DNA from: Desulfohalovibrio reitneri
Lineage (GTDB): Bacteria > Desulfobacterota > Desulfovibrionia > Desulfovibrionales > Desulfovibrionaceae
DNA length: 64,000 bases
Assembly: GCF_000711295.1 (NCBI RefSeq)
Contig: NZ_JOMJ01000003.1
Span: 1,933,501 to 1,997,500 of the forward strand
Direction of reading: 5' to 3'
Part shown: one piece after another, positions 33,547 through 41,275 of the stretch
How positions within the stretch are numbered: position 1 is the stretch's first letter
Layout of the letters: every line of letters begins with the position of its first letter
Notes under the pieces: generated by a model
Databases searched by the model: none
The model's input: only the letters and a program-made list of their open reading frames with translations
What the model was told of the DNA's origin: nothing
Translations under genes and position numbers: made by a program

Positions 33547-34875
33547 CTATTCGTCCGGCTGGTAGTAGACGTGCTGCCCGGTGGATTCCAGCACGCTGCG
33601 CCAGTAGTTGGAGCAGGTATCAATGCGTTTGCGCCCCCGCGTGACCAGGCCGAGGGGCATGTGCACGTAATGGCCGTTCCATTTGGAGACGACCATGGCC
33701 GTCTTGCCCGCCATGGCGGCGTGGACGGCGTTCTGGCCCAGAAATCCGCAGTAGATGCCGTCGTTGGAGTTGGCCGGCACGGAGCGGACCATGTAGCTGG
33801 GGTCGATGTACTTGAGGGTGTAGTCCAGCCCGGCCTTTTGCATGTACTGGTCGATCTCCTTGCGCAGCAGCCCGGTTATGTCGCCCAGCTTGATGTTGCC
33901 CGAAGGGTCGGTCTCGCCGGATTCCGGCAGCAGGTGCTGCCCGGCGCCCTCCGCCACCACCACCACGGCGTGCCCGCGCTTTTTCAGCCTGCGGTGCAGG
34001 GCCGTGAGGAAACCATGGGGGCCGGAGATCTCGAACTCGTCCTCCGGCACCAGCACGAAGTCCACGTCGCGCAGGGCCAGGGCGGACTGGGCCGCGATGA
34101 ATCCCGCCTGCCGCCCCATGACCTTGACCAGCCCGATGCCGTTGGGAACGCCCAGGGCTTCGGTATGGGCGCAGCGGATGGCCACGGTGGCCTTTTCCAC
34201 GGCCGTGTCGAAGCCGAAGGTGTTGGCCACGAAGTTGATGTCGTTGTCGATGGTCTTGGGCACCCCGATGACGCCGATCTTGATGTTGCGCCGCTTGATC
34301 TCCTCCACGAGGGCGCTGGCCGCGTGCATGGTGCCGTCGCCGCCTATCATGAACAGCACGCCGATGTTGTGCCGCTCCAGAAAGTCCACGATGACCTCCA
34401 TGGGCTGCGGCCCCCGCGACGAGCCAAGAATGGTGCCGCCGAATTCGTGGATGTGCGTCACGTTGTCCGGGGTCAGCTCCATGAGCTCGTGCCCGTGGTC
34501 GGGGTTGAAGCCCTCCAGCCCGTAGCGCACACCGTAGAACCCTGCGATGTCGTAGTTGTGGTGCGCCTCCAGCACCATGGACCGGATGACGTCGTTGATG
34601 CCGGGGCAGAGGCCGCCGCATGTAACCACGGCCGCCTTTGTCTTGGCGGGGTCGAAGTAGATCCTGTCGCGCGGACCGGCCAGCTCCAGGGTGGCGTTTC
34701 GGCCGTCCTTGAGCTCGCTTCGCACGGCCATGTTCACATAGACCAGGATGCGCTCGCCGTCGGAGATGTAGCGCCCGGCGCCCAGCGGCGTCTCGATCTT
34801 GGCCCGCCCGAGGGTCTCGATGGCGGTGTCGCTTGGCGGGCTGTGGTCCGGAACGCAGATATTTTCTTGGGACAT
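33547..34875 (-). CDS. pfkA: ATP-dependent 6-phosphofructokinase (TP0108 type)
   Basis: The 442-aa protein phosphorylates fructose 6-phosphate in glycolysis. Key motifs are VVTCGGLCPGINDVI, FMIGGDGTMHAASAL and GVPKTIDNDI. GGDG keeps the Gly typical of ATP-dependent enzymes, while the Lys of PKTIDND is typical of PPi-dependent ones. This mixed signature is characteristic of the long ATP-dependent PFKs related to TP0108 and trypanosome PFK. The start is ATG 34875 with GAGGAGCGAGC upstream. It diverges from hsp20. Confidence 0.88.
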   Translation of the reverse strand: MSQENICVPDHSPPSDTAIETLGRAKIETPLGAGRYISDGERILVYVNMAVRSELKDGRNATLELAGPRDRIYFDPAKTKAAVVTCGGLCPGINDVIRSMVLEAHHNYDIAGFYGVRYGLEGFNPDHGHELMELTPDNVTHIHEFGGTILGSSRGPQPMEVIVDFLERHNIGVLFMIGGDGTMHAASALVEEIKRRNIKIGVIGVPKTIDNDINFVANTFGFDTAVEKATVAIRCAHTEALGVPNGIGLVKVMGRQAGFIAAQSALALRDVDFVLVPEDEFEISGPHGFLTALHRRLKKRGHAVVVVAEGAGQHLLPESGETDPSGNIKLGDITGLLRKEIDQYMQKAGLDYTLKYIDPSYMVRSVPANSNDGIYCGFLGQNAVHAAMAGKTAMVVSKWNGHYVHMPLGLVTRGRKRIDTCSNYWRSVLESTGQHVYYQPDE

Positions 34876-34951
34876 GCTCGCTCCTCGCGCGTGGGATTTC
34901 GATCCAACCTTTATGCCTACGCCACAAGGCGGCGGGCTGGCAAGACGGTTA

Positions 34952-34979
34952 TTGACTCCCCGGCCGCGCGACTTATACT
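34952..34979 (+). promoter_or_regulatory. Putative sigma-70 promoter of hsp20-htpX
   Basis: TTGACT (34952-34957) and TATACT (34974-34979) are separated by 16 bp. They lie about 92 bp upstream of the hsp20 ATG and face rightward. Confidence 0.6.
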
Positions 34980-35070
34980 GCCGGAAATACATCGGCGATA
35001 CTCCACGCGGACCGGGCCCGCCTCATGCCGGAAGCCCGGATCAGGCATTCCTATTCCATTGGAGCGTACA

Positions 35071-35508
35071 ATGGCCAAGACAACACGCGCGCCCTGGATG
35101 GGCCTCATCGAGGACCTCGGCGAACAGATGGACGACATGATGCGCGAACCCCGCCGCGCGCGGCGGGACGCACACGTCTGGCAACCCCAGGCCGACATAT
35201 TCGAGACCGCTGAAAACATCACCCTGCAGGTGGAACTCCCCGGCGTGGCCCGGGAGGACATCCGCCTGGAGGTCAAGAACCGCACTCTCTGGCTCTACGG
35301 CGAACGACGCTTCGAAAAGGACGCCGGGGAGACCGTCTATCATCAGCTGGAACGGTCCTACGGCGCCTTCGCCCGTAAATTCTCGCTGCCAGGCGGTGCG
35401 GACCCGGACACCATGCGGGCCCACCTGCGCGAGGGCCTGCTCACCGTGGTCATTCCCAAACGGCCCAGGGATACCGGCCGCCGCATCCAGGTCAACTGCA
35501 TCGACTAA
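35071..35508 (+). CDS. Small heat-shock protein, Hsp20 family
   Basis: The 145-aa chaperone has a short N-terminal arm and an alpha-crystallin domain (about 45-135): WQPQADIFETAENITLQVELPGVAREDIRLEVKNRTLWLYGERR, then YHQLERSYGAFARKFSLP and LREGLLTVVIPKRP. It holds unfolded proteins in the cytoplasm. The start ATG 35071 has TTGGAGCG 6 bp upstream. htpX follows after 42 bp, forming a protein-quality-control pair. Confidence 0.95.
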   Translation: MAKTTRAPWMGLIEDLGEQMDDMMREPRRARRDAHVWQPQADIFETAENITLQVELPGVAREDIRLEVKNRTLWLYGERRFEKDAGETVYHQLERSYGAFARKFSLPGGADPDTMRAHLREGLLTVVIPKRPRDTGRRIQVNCID

Positions 35509-35550
35509 GAGACAACCACACAATCACAATCCGAGAAAGGGAACACAGCC

Positions 35551-36405
35551 GTGACCAGCCAACTGAAGACCGCACTGCTCCTCGGAGCGCTCACCGCCAT
35601 CATCGTCCTCATCGGCCGCGCCATCGGCGGGCCCGGAGGCATGGTCATCGCCTTCATCATCGCCGTGGCCATGAACGTTGGCAGCTACTGGTATTCGGAC
35701 AAGATCGTCCTGCGCATGTACAAGGCCAAGGAACTGGCCGAGCACGACGCCCCGGCCATTCACAAAATGGTGGACGATCTGGCCCGCGAGGCGGGCATCC
35801 CCAAGCCCAAACTCATGCTTGTGCCCCAGCAGCAGCCCAACGCCTTCGCCACCGGCCGCTCGCCCTCCAACGCCGTGGTGGCCGTCACCCAGGGCATCGT
35901 GCAGACCCTCTCCCCCGAGGAGCTCAAGGGCGTCATCGCCCACGAGATGGGACACATCAAGAACCGCGACATCCTCATCCAATCCATCGCCGCCGTCCTG
36001 GGCGGAGCCATCATGATCCTGGCCAACATCGCCCAGTTCACCGCCATTTTCGGCGGCATGGGCGGCAACGACGACGAGGGCGGCAACCCCATCGCCGCCC
36101 TGGCCCTGGCCATCATCGCCCCCTTTGCCGCTATGCTCATCCAGATGGCCATCTCCCGCTCGCGCGAATACTTGGCCGACCGCACCGGCGCGGCCCTCTG
36201 CCATCACCCGGAACACCTGGCCTCGGCCCTGGAAAAAATCAGCGCCCACGCCCAGCGCCAACCCATGAAAGGCGCCAACCCGGCCACCGAGAACATGTTT
36301 ATCATCTCCCCCTTCTCCGCCGGACGCGCCGCCCACCTCTTCGCCACCCACCCTCCTGTTGAGGACCGCGTGGCGCGCCTGCGCTCCATGGCCGGCAAGG
36401 TCTAG
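35551..36405 (+). CDS. htpX: Membrane zinc metalloprotease HtpX
   Basis: The 284-aa protein of the inner membrane degrades misfolded membrane proteins. Two N-terminal membrane helices (about 6-45), the zinc site HEMGH at 131-135 with the downstream Glu in SREYLADRTGA, and two further membrane segments (about 148-165 and 184-200) follow the family pattern. The start is GTG 35551 after GAAAGGGA. The C-terminus FATHPPVEDRVARLRSM is the typical HtpX end. Confidence 0.95.
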   Translation: MTSQLKTALLLGALTAIIVLIGRAIGGPGGMVIAFIIAVAMNVGSYWYSDKIVLRMYKAKELAEHDAPAIHKMVDDLAREAGIPKPKLMLVPQQQPNAFATGRSPSNAVVAVTQGIVQTLSPEELKGVIAHEMGHIKNRDILIQSIAAVLGGAIMILANIAQFTAIFGGMGGNDDEGGNPIAALALAIIAPFAAMLIQMAISRSREYLADRTGAALCHHPEHLASALEKISAHAQRQPMKGANPATENMFIISPFSAGRAAHLFATHPPVEDRVARLRSMAGKV

Positions 36406-36432
36406 AGGGCGTAAGCAGGCGATTGGAAAAAT

Positions 36433-36469
36433 AAAGCCGCTTCCGGGGCGACGCCCCGGAAGCGGCTTT
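36433..36469 (+). terminator. Rho-independent terminator of htpX
   Basis: A 17-bp stem (36433-36449 with 36453-36469) with loop GAC ends in TTTT. A-rich sequence on the other side makes it bidirectional. Confidence 0.88.
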
Positions 36470-36498
36470 TCGCGTTTGTGGGGGAGAAGGGGAGAGAG

Positions 36499-36822
36499 AA
36501 GATTTCGCCCTTCGGGCGGGCAGGGCCTGCTCGGCCCTGGACTCGGGACAAGCTCCCTGTGCATGCGTGTTCACGGGATGGGGCGCGGCGGGAACACGGG
36601 AGGGGAGCACCCCGGGGTGTGGGTGGTTGTGAAGCGCGTTGACCCGGCAGAACGTTACCTTGGCCGTTTCGCTTCACATGCGTTGGACGGGAAACTGGGC
36701 TGGCATCCCCGGCTCCTTCCTTTCCGCGCCACGCCCCGGGGCGAAGTGAGCGCCAAGCGAATTGTTCAGGAGGGGGAGGAAGGGAACCTTTTTCTGACTG
36801 CAAAAAAAAGTTCCCTTCCCCC
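36499..36822 (-). repeat. Dispersed intergenic repeat, copy C
   Basis: Read on the minus strand it has the block order of copies A and B: an A/T hairpin with arms GGAAGGGAAC/GTTCCCTTCC (36778-36787 and 36810-36819), CACTTCGCCCCGGGGCGTG, the core CCCAGTTTCCCGTCCAACGC followed by ATGTGAAGCGAAACGGCCA, ACGCATGCACAGGGAGCTTG, and the closing GC hairpins ending in GAAGGGCGAAATC. It fills most of the space between the convergent htpX and protease genes. Confidence 0.75.
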
Positions 36823-36834
36823 ACCAATATCCGG

Positions 36835-38163
36835 TCAGTCCTTCCGTTCGGCGCAGCTGTCGGTTATTCCCGCGCCGCCCAGGGCTTCCTGGATGGGAAT
36901 GAAGAAATTGATGCTTGTGGACGTGCCCATGCCATCCAGGTACCCGCTCACGGACACGCCCACCACCTCGCCGTGAGCATTGAACAGGGGGCCGCCGCTG
37001 TTGCCGCCCAGGATGGACACGTCGGCCTGGATGAGGTGGCCGCCGGAACTCGAGTCCTTGCGTATGGCGCTGACCACGCCCTTGGTCACGGTGGTGTCGA
37101 ACGCCAGCTTCATGGGGCTGCCCACGGCGAATACGTCCTGCGCCGGTTTCGGGAACCCGTCCGCAATCGGCAAGGCTGGGAGCTTGGCCTGGCACTTGAT
37201 GAGGGCCACGTCGCGCACCGGGTTGTTGCGGATGACCTTGCCGGGCAGCTCGTAGCCCTGCTGGAAGCGCAGGGTGACTTCCTCGAGCTCCCCCACCACA
37301 TGGCTATTGGTCAGCACGTAGCCGCTGCCGCTGATCACGAAACCCGAACCGTGCGAGTTGTTGGCGAGGACCGTGACCACCGAGGAAAGGTACTTGCCGT
37401 TGTTTTCGGCGAAATTTCCCTTGGCGCGGCCGTCCAGGCAGACGGAGATAGTGTCCGGCGTTTCCACTCGCCTGGGCGGTTCGCCGGCGAGTTCATGGAA
37501 GGACTCGTCGTTGGCCAGGTCCACCGTGGCGTCCTCGAAAGCCTCGGTGAAGAGCAGGTAGAAGCCGTCGCTGCGCCCCTCGGTGCTGTTGCTGTACCCG
37601 ATGGTGTCGGTTTGCATCACCGTCCGCCGCTGCCTGGCGTCATACACGGACCATTCCACCCCCAGGCGCATCTCCCCGCGGGTCGTGCCCAGGGGAAAGC
37701 CGGCCCAGATGCCGTGCTCGTTGCAGATGTTGGCCTGGATGTCGTCGACATTGGCCGCCAGGCGATACCGGGCGCTGCCCAGCTCGTCGCCCCGGTCGAA
37801 CACCACGGAAGGGTCGCCGACCACGTTGTACCCCTCCCGCTTCATGGTCTCGTAGAAAAGCATCGCCAGTTCATCGTCCTGGCCGGAGAGGTGGCCGCGC
37901 CCACTGGACCACATCAGGGCGCCGTCATAGGTATAGTTGCATATCTTGCCGTCGGACGTGTAGCCGGAATACAGCGCGCCGATCCTGGTGGCCCGCTTGA
38001 CCGTGATGATGGCCCTGTCCATGCCGATGCGCGGCATCTCCCGGTAATCGCCCTTCTCGATCTCGGGGTTGTCCACGTCCGGGGCGATGGGAACCTTCTT
38101 GGTGCCGCACCCCGTGGCGAACAACATCGCCACCACCGCCAATACAAGCAAAACACGCCGCAT
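36835..38163 (-). CDS. Lipoprotein with C-terminal trypsin-like serine protease domain
   Basis: The 442-aa protein starts at ATG 38163 behind GGAGGATT. A signal peptide ends in lipobox FATGC (Cys19). Residues about 25-230 form a domain I do not recognise. Residues about 245-435 are a chymotrypsin-fold protease of the DegP/HtrA type without a PDZ domain: GSGFVISGSGYVLTNSHVVG (His), NNPVRDVALIKC (Asp) and ADVSILGGNSGGPLFN (Ser). It is probably attached to a membrane facing the periplasm. The N-terminal domain may sense or bind the substrate. Confidence 0.87.
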   Translation of the reverse strand: MRRVLLVLAVVAMLFATGCGTKKVPIAPDVDNPEIEKGDYREMPRIGMDRAIITVKRATRIGALYSGYTSDGKICNYTYDGALMWSSGRGHLSGQDDELAMLFYETMKREGYNVVGDPSVVFDRGDELGSARYRLAANVDDIQANICNEHGIWAGFPLGTTRGEMRLGVEWSVYDARQRRTVMQTDTIGYSNSTEGRSDGFYLLFTEAFEDATVDLANDESFHELAGEPPRRVETPDTISVCLDGRAKGNFAENNGKYLSSVVTVLANNSHGSGFVISGSGYVLTNSHVVGELEEVTLRFQQGYELPGKVIRNNPVRDVALIKCQAKLPALPIADGFPKPAQDVFAVGSPMKLAFDTTVTKGVVSAIRKDSSSGGHLIQADVSILGGNSGGPLFNAHGEVVGVSVSGYLDGMGTSTSINFFIPIQEALGGAGITDSCAERKD

Positions 38164-38639
38164 GATCCGCAATCCTCCGGTTTCAGGACTGCGAACAGAT
38201 ACTCTCCGGCCTGTAAAAAAGCAAGTATATATAGTTCTTCCGGCTGGCTGGGGGAGAGGGAAGGGGGGAAGATTTCGCCCTGCGGGCGACCAGGGGGCTG
38301 CGCGCCCCCTGGACCCTGCGGCAAAGTAACTTTGCATGTGTGTTCGCGGGATGGTGCGCGTCAGGTGAAAGGCGAGGGAGCACTCCGGCGTACCCTCGAT
38401 TGTTGGACTATCCCAACCGGTAAAACCCCGCCCTGGCCGTATGGCTCCAGACGCGTTGGACGCGGAGTTGGGCGGCAATCACCCGCCTGCCTCGTTCCTC
38501 GCATCACGCCCCCGAGCGAAGCGAGACCCAAGCGAGTTTTTTGGAGGGATGGAGGGGGCTTGGGGTATCCTGCCCCCAGTTTGAAACAGCCTTGATCTAA
38601 GTGGAAGTCCGTGGCTTCTCAACAGGCAGGAGGTTTGCC

Positions 38640-38912
38640 ATGAAGCGACGGAAGTGGACCCCGGAGCAGAAGACTCGGGTCGTCCTCGAAGGCCTTCGAG
38701 GACGACCCGTGGGCGAAGTGTGCGCCGAGTACGCCATCTCGCAGAACCAGTATTACAAGTGGCGCGATCAATTCCTTGCCCAGGCGCACAGAGCGTTCGA
38801 GCAAGAGCACGGCGCACAGCGTACGGCCAGACTTGAGCGCGAAAACATGAAGCTCAAAAGCCTGATCGGTGAGTTGACCATTGAGCTAAAAAAAAGCGGG
38901 CCGTTCGGATGA
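38640..38912 (+). CDS. IS3-family transposase OrfA (HTH protein)
   Basis: The 90-aa protein starts at ATG 38640 behind CAGGAGG. It has an HTH (RKWTPEQKTRVVLEGLRGRP, AEYAISQNQYYKWRDQFL) and a C-terminal leucine-zipper-like helix (RTARLERENMKLKSLIGELTIEL), as in OrfA proteins that bind IS ends. A run of eight A at 38888-38895 near its 3' end fits the slippery heptamer A AAA AAA for -1 frameshifting into orfB, which lies in the -1 frame. orfB also has its own overlapping ATG (38909). Confidence 0.92.
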   Translation: MKRRKWTPEQKTRVVLEGLRGRPVGEVCAEYAISQNQYYKWRDQFLAQAHRAFEQEHGAQRTARLERENMKLKSLIGELTIELKKSGPFG

Positions 38913-39684
38913 AGCGCGGACCATATGCAAAGGTCGCCGAGCGCAACGCCGACCTCCTGGCCCGCATTCGCGGCATCAAGGCCGACCATCCGTTCTGGGG
39001 ATACCGTCGGGTCTGGGCGTTCCTGCGCTTCGTGGACGGCGTTGTCGTCGGCCAAAACCGCGTCTACCGGCTCATGAGCGAGCATGACCTCACGGTGAAG
39101 CCAACCTGCGACTCAAGGCCAAACGCAAGCCGACCGGCGTCAAGCCCCGGCCCTCGCGACCCAACGAGTGGTGGGGTATCGACATGACCAAAATCAAGAT
39201 TGACGGCTACGGCTGGCTGTACGTGGTCATTGTGCTTGACTGGCGCACCAAGAAGGTCGTCGGCCACTACGCCGGCGATCAAGCCAAGGCATGGCATTGG
39301 CTCTCGGCGCTCAACGCGGCTGTCGGCAGGCAGTTCCCCGAAGGCGTGCGCGGCGGCGGTCTTCATCTCATGGCCGACAACGGCTGCCAACCGACCTCGA
39401 CGAGCTTTATGAAGGCTTGCCGCGTCATGGACATCAAACTCGCCTTCACCAGCTACAACAACCCCAAAGGCAACGCCGACACAGAGCGCTTCATGCGCAC
39501 CATGAAGGAAGAGCTGGTCTGGATCAATGAATGGCGTAGCCCGACGGCCTTTTACCAAGCCTTGGGCTCCTGGATCGAAGAATACAACCAAGGCTACCTG
39601 CACTCGGCGCTGGGGTATAAAACCCCGGTGACAACCGAGCAGGAACTGATCAACTCGCGGACTCTCTTACAAAAGGCTTGCTAA
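38909..39684 (+). pseudogene. IS3-family transposase OrfB, frameshifted
   Basis: The first part (38909 to about 39100) reads through HPFWGYRRVWAFL, VGQNRVYRLMSEHDLTVKP and then leaves frame. Restoring one base near 39102 (a C in a C-run) gives VKPNLRLKAKRK and joins the downstream frame with PNEWWGIDMTKIKIDGYGWLY. The catalytic triad is intact: Asp at 39181-39183, Asp of MADNG at 39376-39378, and Glu of DTERF at 39484-39486 (D-35-E spacing). The single-base deletion should inactivate the transposase unless it is a sequencing error. Confidence 0.9.
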
Positions 39685-39763
39685 ACCGGGGGCAGTACAG
39701 GGGGCAGGATAAGGGTATCCTTTTTTGTCGCCAGAAAAAAAGGTTCCCTTCCTCCCCAACTTC

Positions 39764-39940
39764 CTATTTCACAATGTCGTGGTACTGGCTTCGTTGGCGC
39801 AGTTCGTGGGTTTTGTATTCGTCGAAGCGGTCGCCGAGGTTGGTGGGTTTGGGGCGTCGGGGGAGAGTGAGCCGCTTGAGGATGAGGAGTATGGCGACCA
39901 GGGCCAGGGCTGCCAGGGCGTAGGGCATCCAGGTGCTCAT
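39764..39940 (-). CDS. 58-aa single-pass membrane protein in the NAGGN operon
   Basis: The short ORF starts at ATG 39940, overlapping the TGA of the peptidase gene by 4 bp (ATGA), and ends at TAG 39764. The protein has one N-terminal membrane helix (MPYALAALALVAILLIL, about 5-21), then a basic Pro-rich stretch (KRLTLPRRPKPT) and a charged helix (DRFDEYKTHELRQRSQYH). No family is recognised. The overlap suggests true translation. It could anchor or regulate an enzyme of the operon; this is inference. Confidence 0.7.
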   Translation of the reverse strand: MSTWMPYALAALALVAILLILKRLTLPRRPKPTNLGDRFDEYKTHELRQRSQYHDIVK

Positions 39941-41100
39941 GGCTCCTCCGTGGCTGGTCCGGGTTGGTTGGTGAATCCGGCGAGCGGACCCATGACGTGG
40001 CGGTCGCGGATGGCCACGGGCTCGCTTTGCATGTACAGCGCCACCAGTTCGGCCACGGACTGCAGGGAGTCGGTGTGGGTGCGTTCGTAGCCGTGGGAGG
40101 CGTCCACGCCGAAGCAGGCCAGGGCGGTGCGCAGGTCGTTGCCCGCTTCGATGGCCGCGGCGGCGTCGCAGCGGTAGTATTTGAAGACGTCGCGCTGGTG
40201 GGGGATTCCGGCCTGGTGGCAGATTTCCAGCAGCTTGTGGGTCAGGTGGTAGTCGAAGGGTCCGGAGGAATCCATCATGGCCAGGGTGACGCCGAATTCC
40301 TTGGAGTTCTGGTCGCGTCCGGAGGGCGCGTTGTCGATGGAGACCAACTCGGCCACGTCGCCGTGCAGCACGCTGGACGCGCCCGAGCCCACCTCCTCGG
40401 TGAGGGTGAACAGCAGGTGGCAGTCCACGGGCAGTTCCGCGCCGCTTTCAACGGCGTGCTTGGCCGCGGCCATGAGGATGGCCACCCCGGCCTTGTCGTC
40501 CAGGTGGCGGGAGTTGATGAAGCCGGTGGGGGTGACTTCCGGGGCGGCGTCGAAGGCCACGAAGTCGCCCACGTGGATTTCCATCCATTCCAGGTCCTCG
40601 CGGCAGGTGACGTACTCGTCCAGCCGCACCTCCACGTTGTCCCAGTCCACGGGCTGGGTGTCGATCTGGTGGTGGTAGGTGTGGCCGGAAGCCTTGTTGG
40701 GCAGCACGGTGCCGCGCAGGGGGCGTTTTTCGCAGAACACGGTGACGCGGGCCCCCTCGGCGAAGCGTGAGGACCAGGCGCCCACGGGCGCCAGTTTCAG
40801 GCGGCCGTTGTCCTTGAGTTCCGTGACCATGCCGCCGATGGTGTCCAGGTGGGCCACCACGGCCCGGTCCGGGCTGCTCATGCGTCCGGCGAGGTCGGCG
40901 CGGATGGCCCCGCGCCGGGTCAGCTCGAAGGGGATGGACAGCTGCCGCAACTCGTCGCACAGGAAGCGGACGATATTGTCCGTGTAGCCCGTGGGGCTGG
41001 GTATCTGGACCAGCCGCAGCAGCAGGTCCAGGCAGTAGTCCATGTCGATCTCCGGCCGCTGGAGGCTGATGCCCGCGACCCCGCTCTGCGGATCACTCAT
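39937..41100 (-). CDS. M42-family aminopeptidase-like protein of the NAGGN system
   Basis: The 387-aa protein starts at ATG 41100, overlapping the end of the small Nif11-like gene by 8 bp. Metal ligands typical of M42/M28 co-catalytic peptidases are visible: VVAHLDTIGG (His, Asp), RHLDDKAGVA (Asp), TLTEEVGSG (Glu pair), SIDNAPSG (Asp) and a C-terminal His in ERTHTDS. Proteins of this type recur beside the NAGGN biosynthesis genes, where they are thought to hydrolyse or recycle the osmolyte. Its operon partners are ngg and the amidotransferase gene. Confidence 0.9.
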   Translation of the reverse strand: MSDPQSGVAGISLQRPEIDMDYCLDLLLRLVQIPSPTGYTDNIVRFLCDELRQLSIPFELTRRGAIRADLAGRMSSPDRAVVAHLDTIGGMVTELKDNGRLKLAPVGAWSSRFAEGARVTVFCEKRPLRGTVLPNKASGHTYHHQIDTQPVDWDNVEVRLDEYVTCREDLEWMEIHVGDFVAFDAAPEVTPTGFINSRHLDDKAGVAILMAAAKHAVESGAELPVDCHLLFTLTEEVGSGASSVLHGDVAELVSIDNAPSGRDQNSKEFGVTLAMMDSSGPFDYHLTHKLLEICHQAGIPHQRDVFKYYRCDAAAAIEAGNDLRTALACFGVDASHGYERTHTDSLQSVAELVALYMQSEPVAIRDRHVMGPLAGFTNQPGPATEEP

Positions 41101-41275
41101 TGGCCGCTCCGCGCCGGTCCATGTACGTGGCCAATTCTTCCATGTCGAAGTCATAGCCATTGGATTTGGCGAAGGCAATGACCTGCAGCGGGTCGCTCAT
41201 GGCCTTGACCGCGCGCAACGCCTCCTCGTCCGCGGCCAGCCATTCCAGGAATCGGCGAAGCTGTTCCGTGCTCAT
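41093..41275 (-). CDS. Stand-alone Nif11-domain small protein
   Basis: The 60-aa protein matches the Nif11 domain along its length: MSTEQLRRFLEWLAADEEAL, then the VKAMSDPLQVIAFAKSNGYDF segment and DMEELATYM. Nif11 domains are best known as leader peptides of nitrile-hydratase/Nif11 RiPP precursors and as small proteins near nif genes. Here there is no GG cleavage site and no core peptide, only a short RRGAANE tail. It overlaps the synthetase gene upstream (ATGA) and the peptidase gene downstream. The role in an osmolyte operon is unknown; an enzyme-binding or regulatory function is possible. Confidence 0.82.
   Translation of the reverse strand: MSTEQLRRFLEWLAADEEALRAVKAMSDPLQVIAFAKSNGYDFDMEELATYMDRRGAANE

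Larger units (their letters stand above)
38566..39711 (+). mobile_element. IS3-family insertion sequence, about 1.15 kb, decayed
   Basis: The element carries orfA and a frameshifted orfB with a DDE domain. Terminal inverted repeats TATCCTGCCCCC lie at 38566-38577 and, inverted, at 39700-39711. If the ends are instead counted from TG...CA as in many IS3 elements, the limits are 38571-39706. An 8-bp direct repeat GGGTATCC is present at 38563-38570 and 39713-39720 but does not abut the repeats cleanly, so the exact boundaries and target duplication are uncertain. Confidence 0.85.
38269..39757 (-). repeat. Dispersed intergenic repeat, copy D, interrupted by an IS element
   Basis: The segment 38269-38560 contains, on the minus strand, the same blocks as the other copies: CTCGCTTCGCTCGGGGGCGTG, GCGTCCAACGCGTCTGGAGC, GGCCAGGGCGGGGTTTTACC, CATGCAAAGTTACTTTGCCG and CCAGGGGGCGCGCAGCCCCC. 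The A/T hairpin that belongs at its end (AAGGGTATCCTTTTTT and AAAAAAAGG) is found beyond the IS at 39712-39757. The IS has therefore split the copy inside this hairpin. Confidence 0.72.

Noticed and set aside
38196-38224. Promoter TTGCTT-17-TATCTG for the serine protease gene on the minus strand
   Set aside because: Spacing fits but both hexamers are weak matches; not enough to list.
38563-39720. 8-bp target duplication GGGTATCC of the IS
   Set aside because: The repeats overlap or are offset from the inverted terminal repeats, and IS3 elements usually give 3-5 bp; it was kept only as an uncertain observation.
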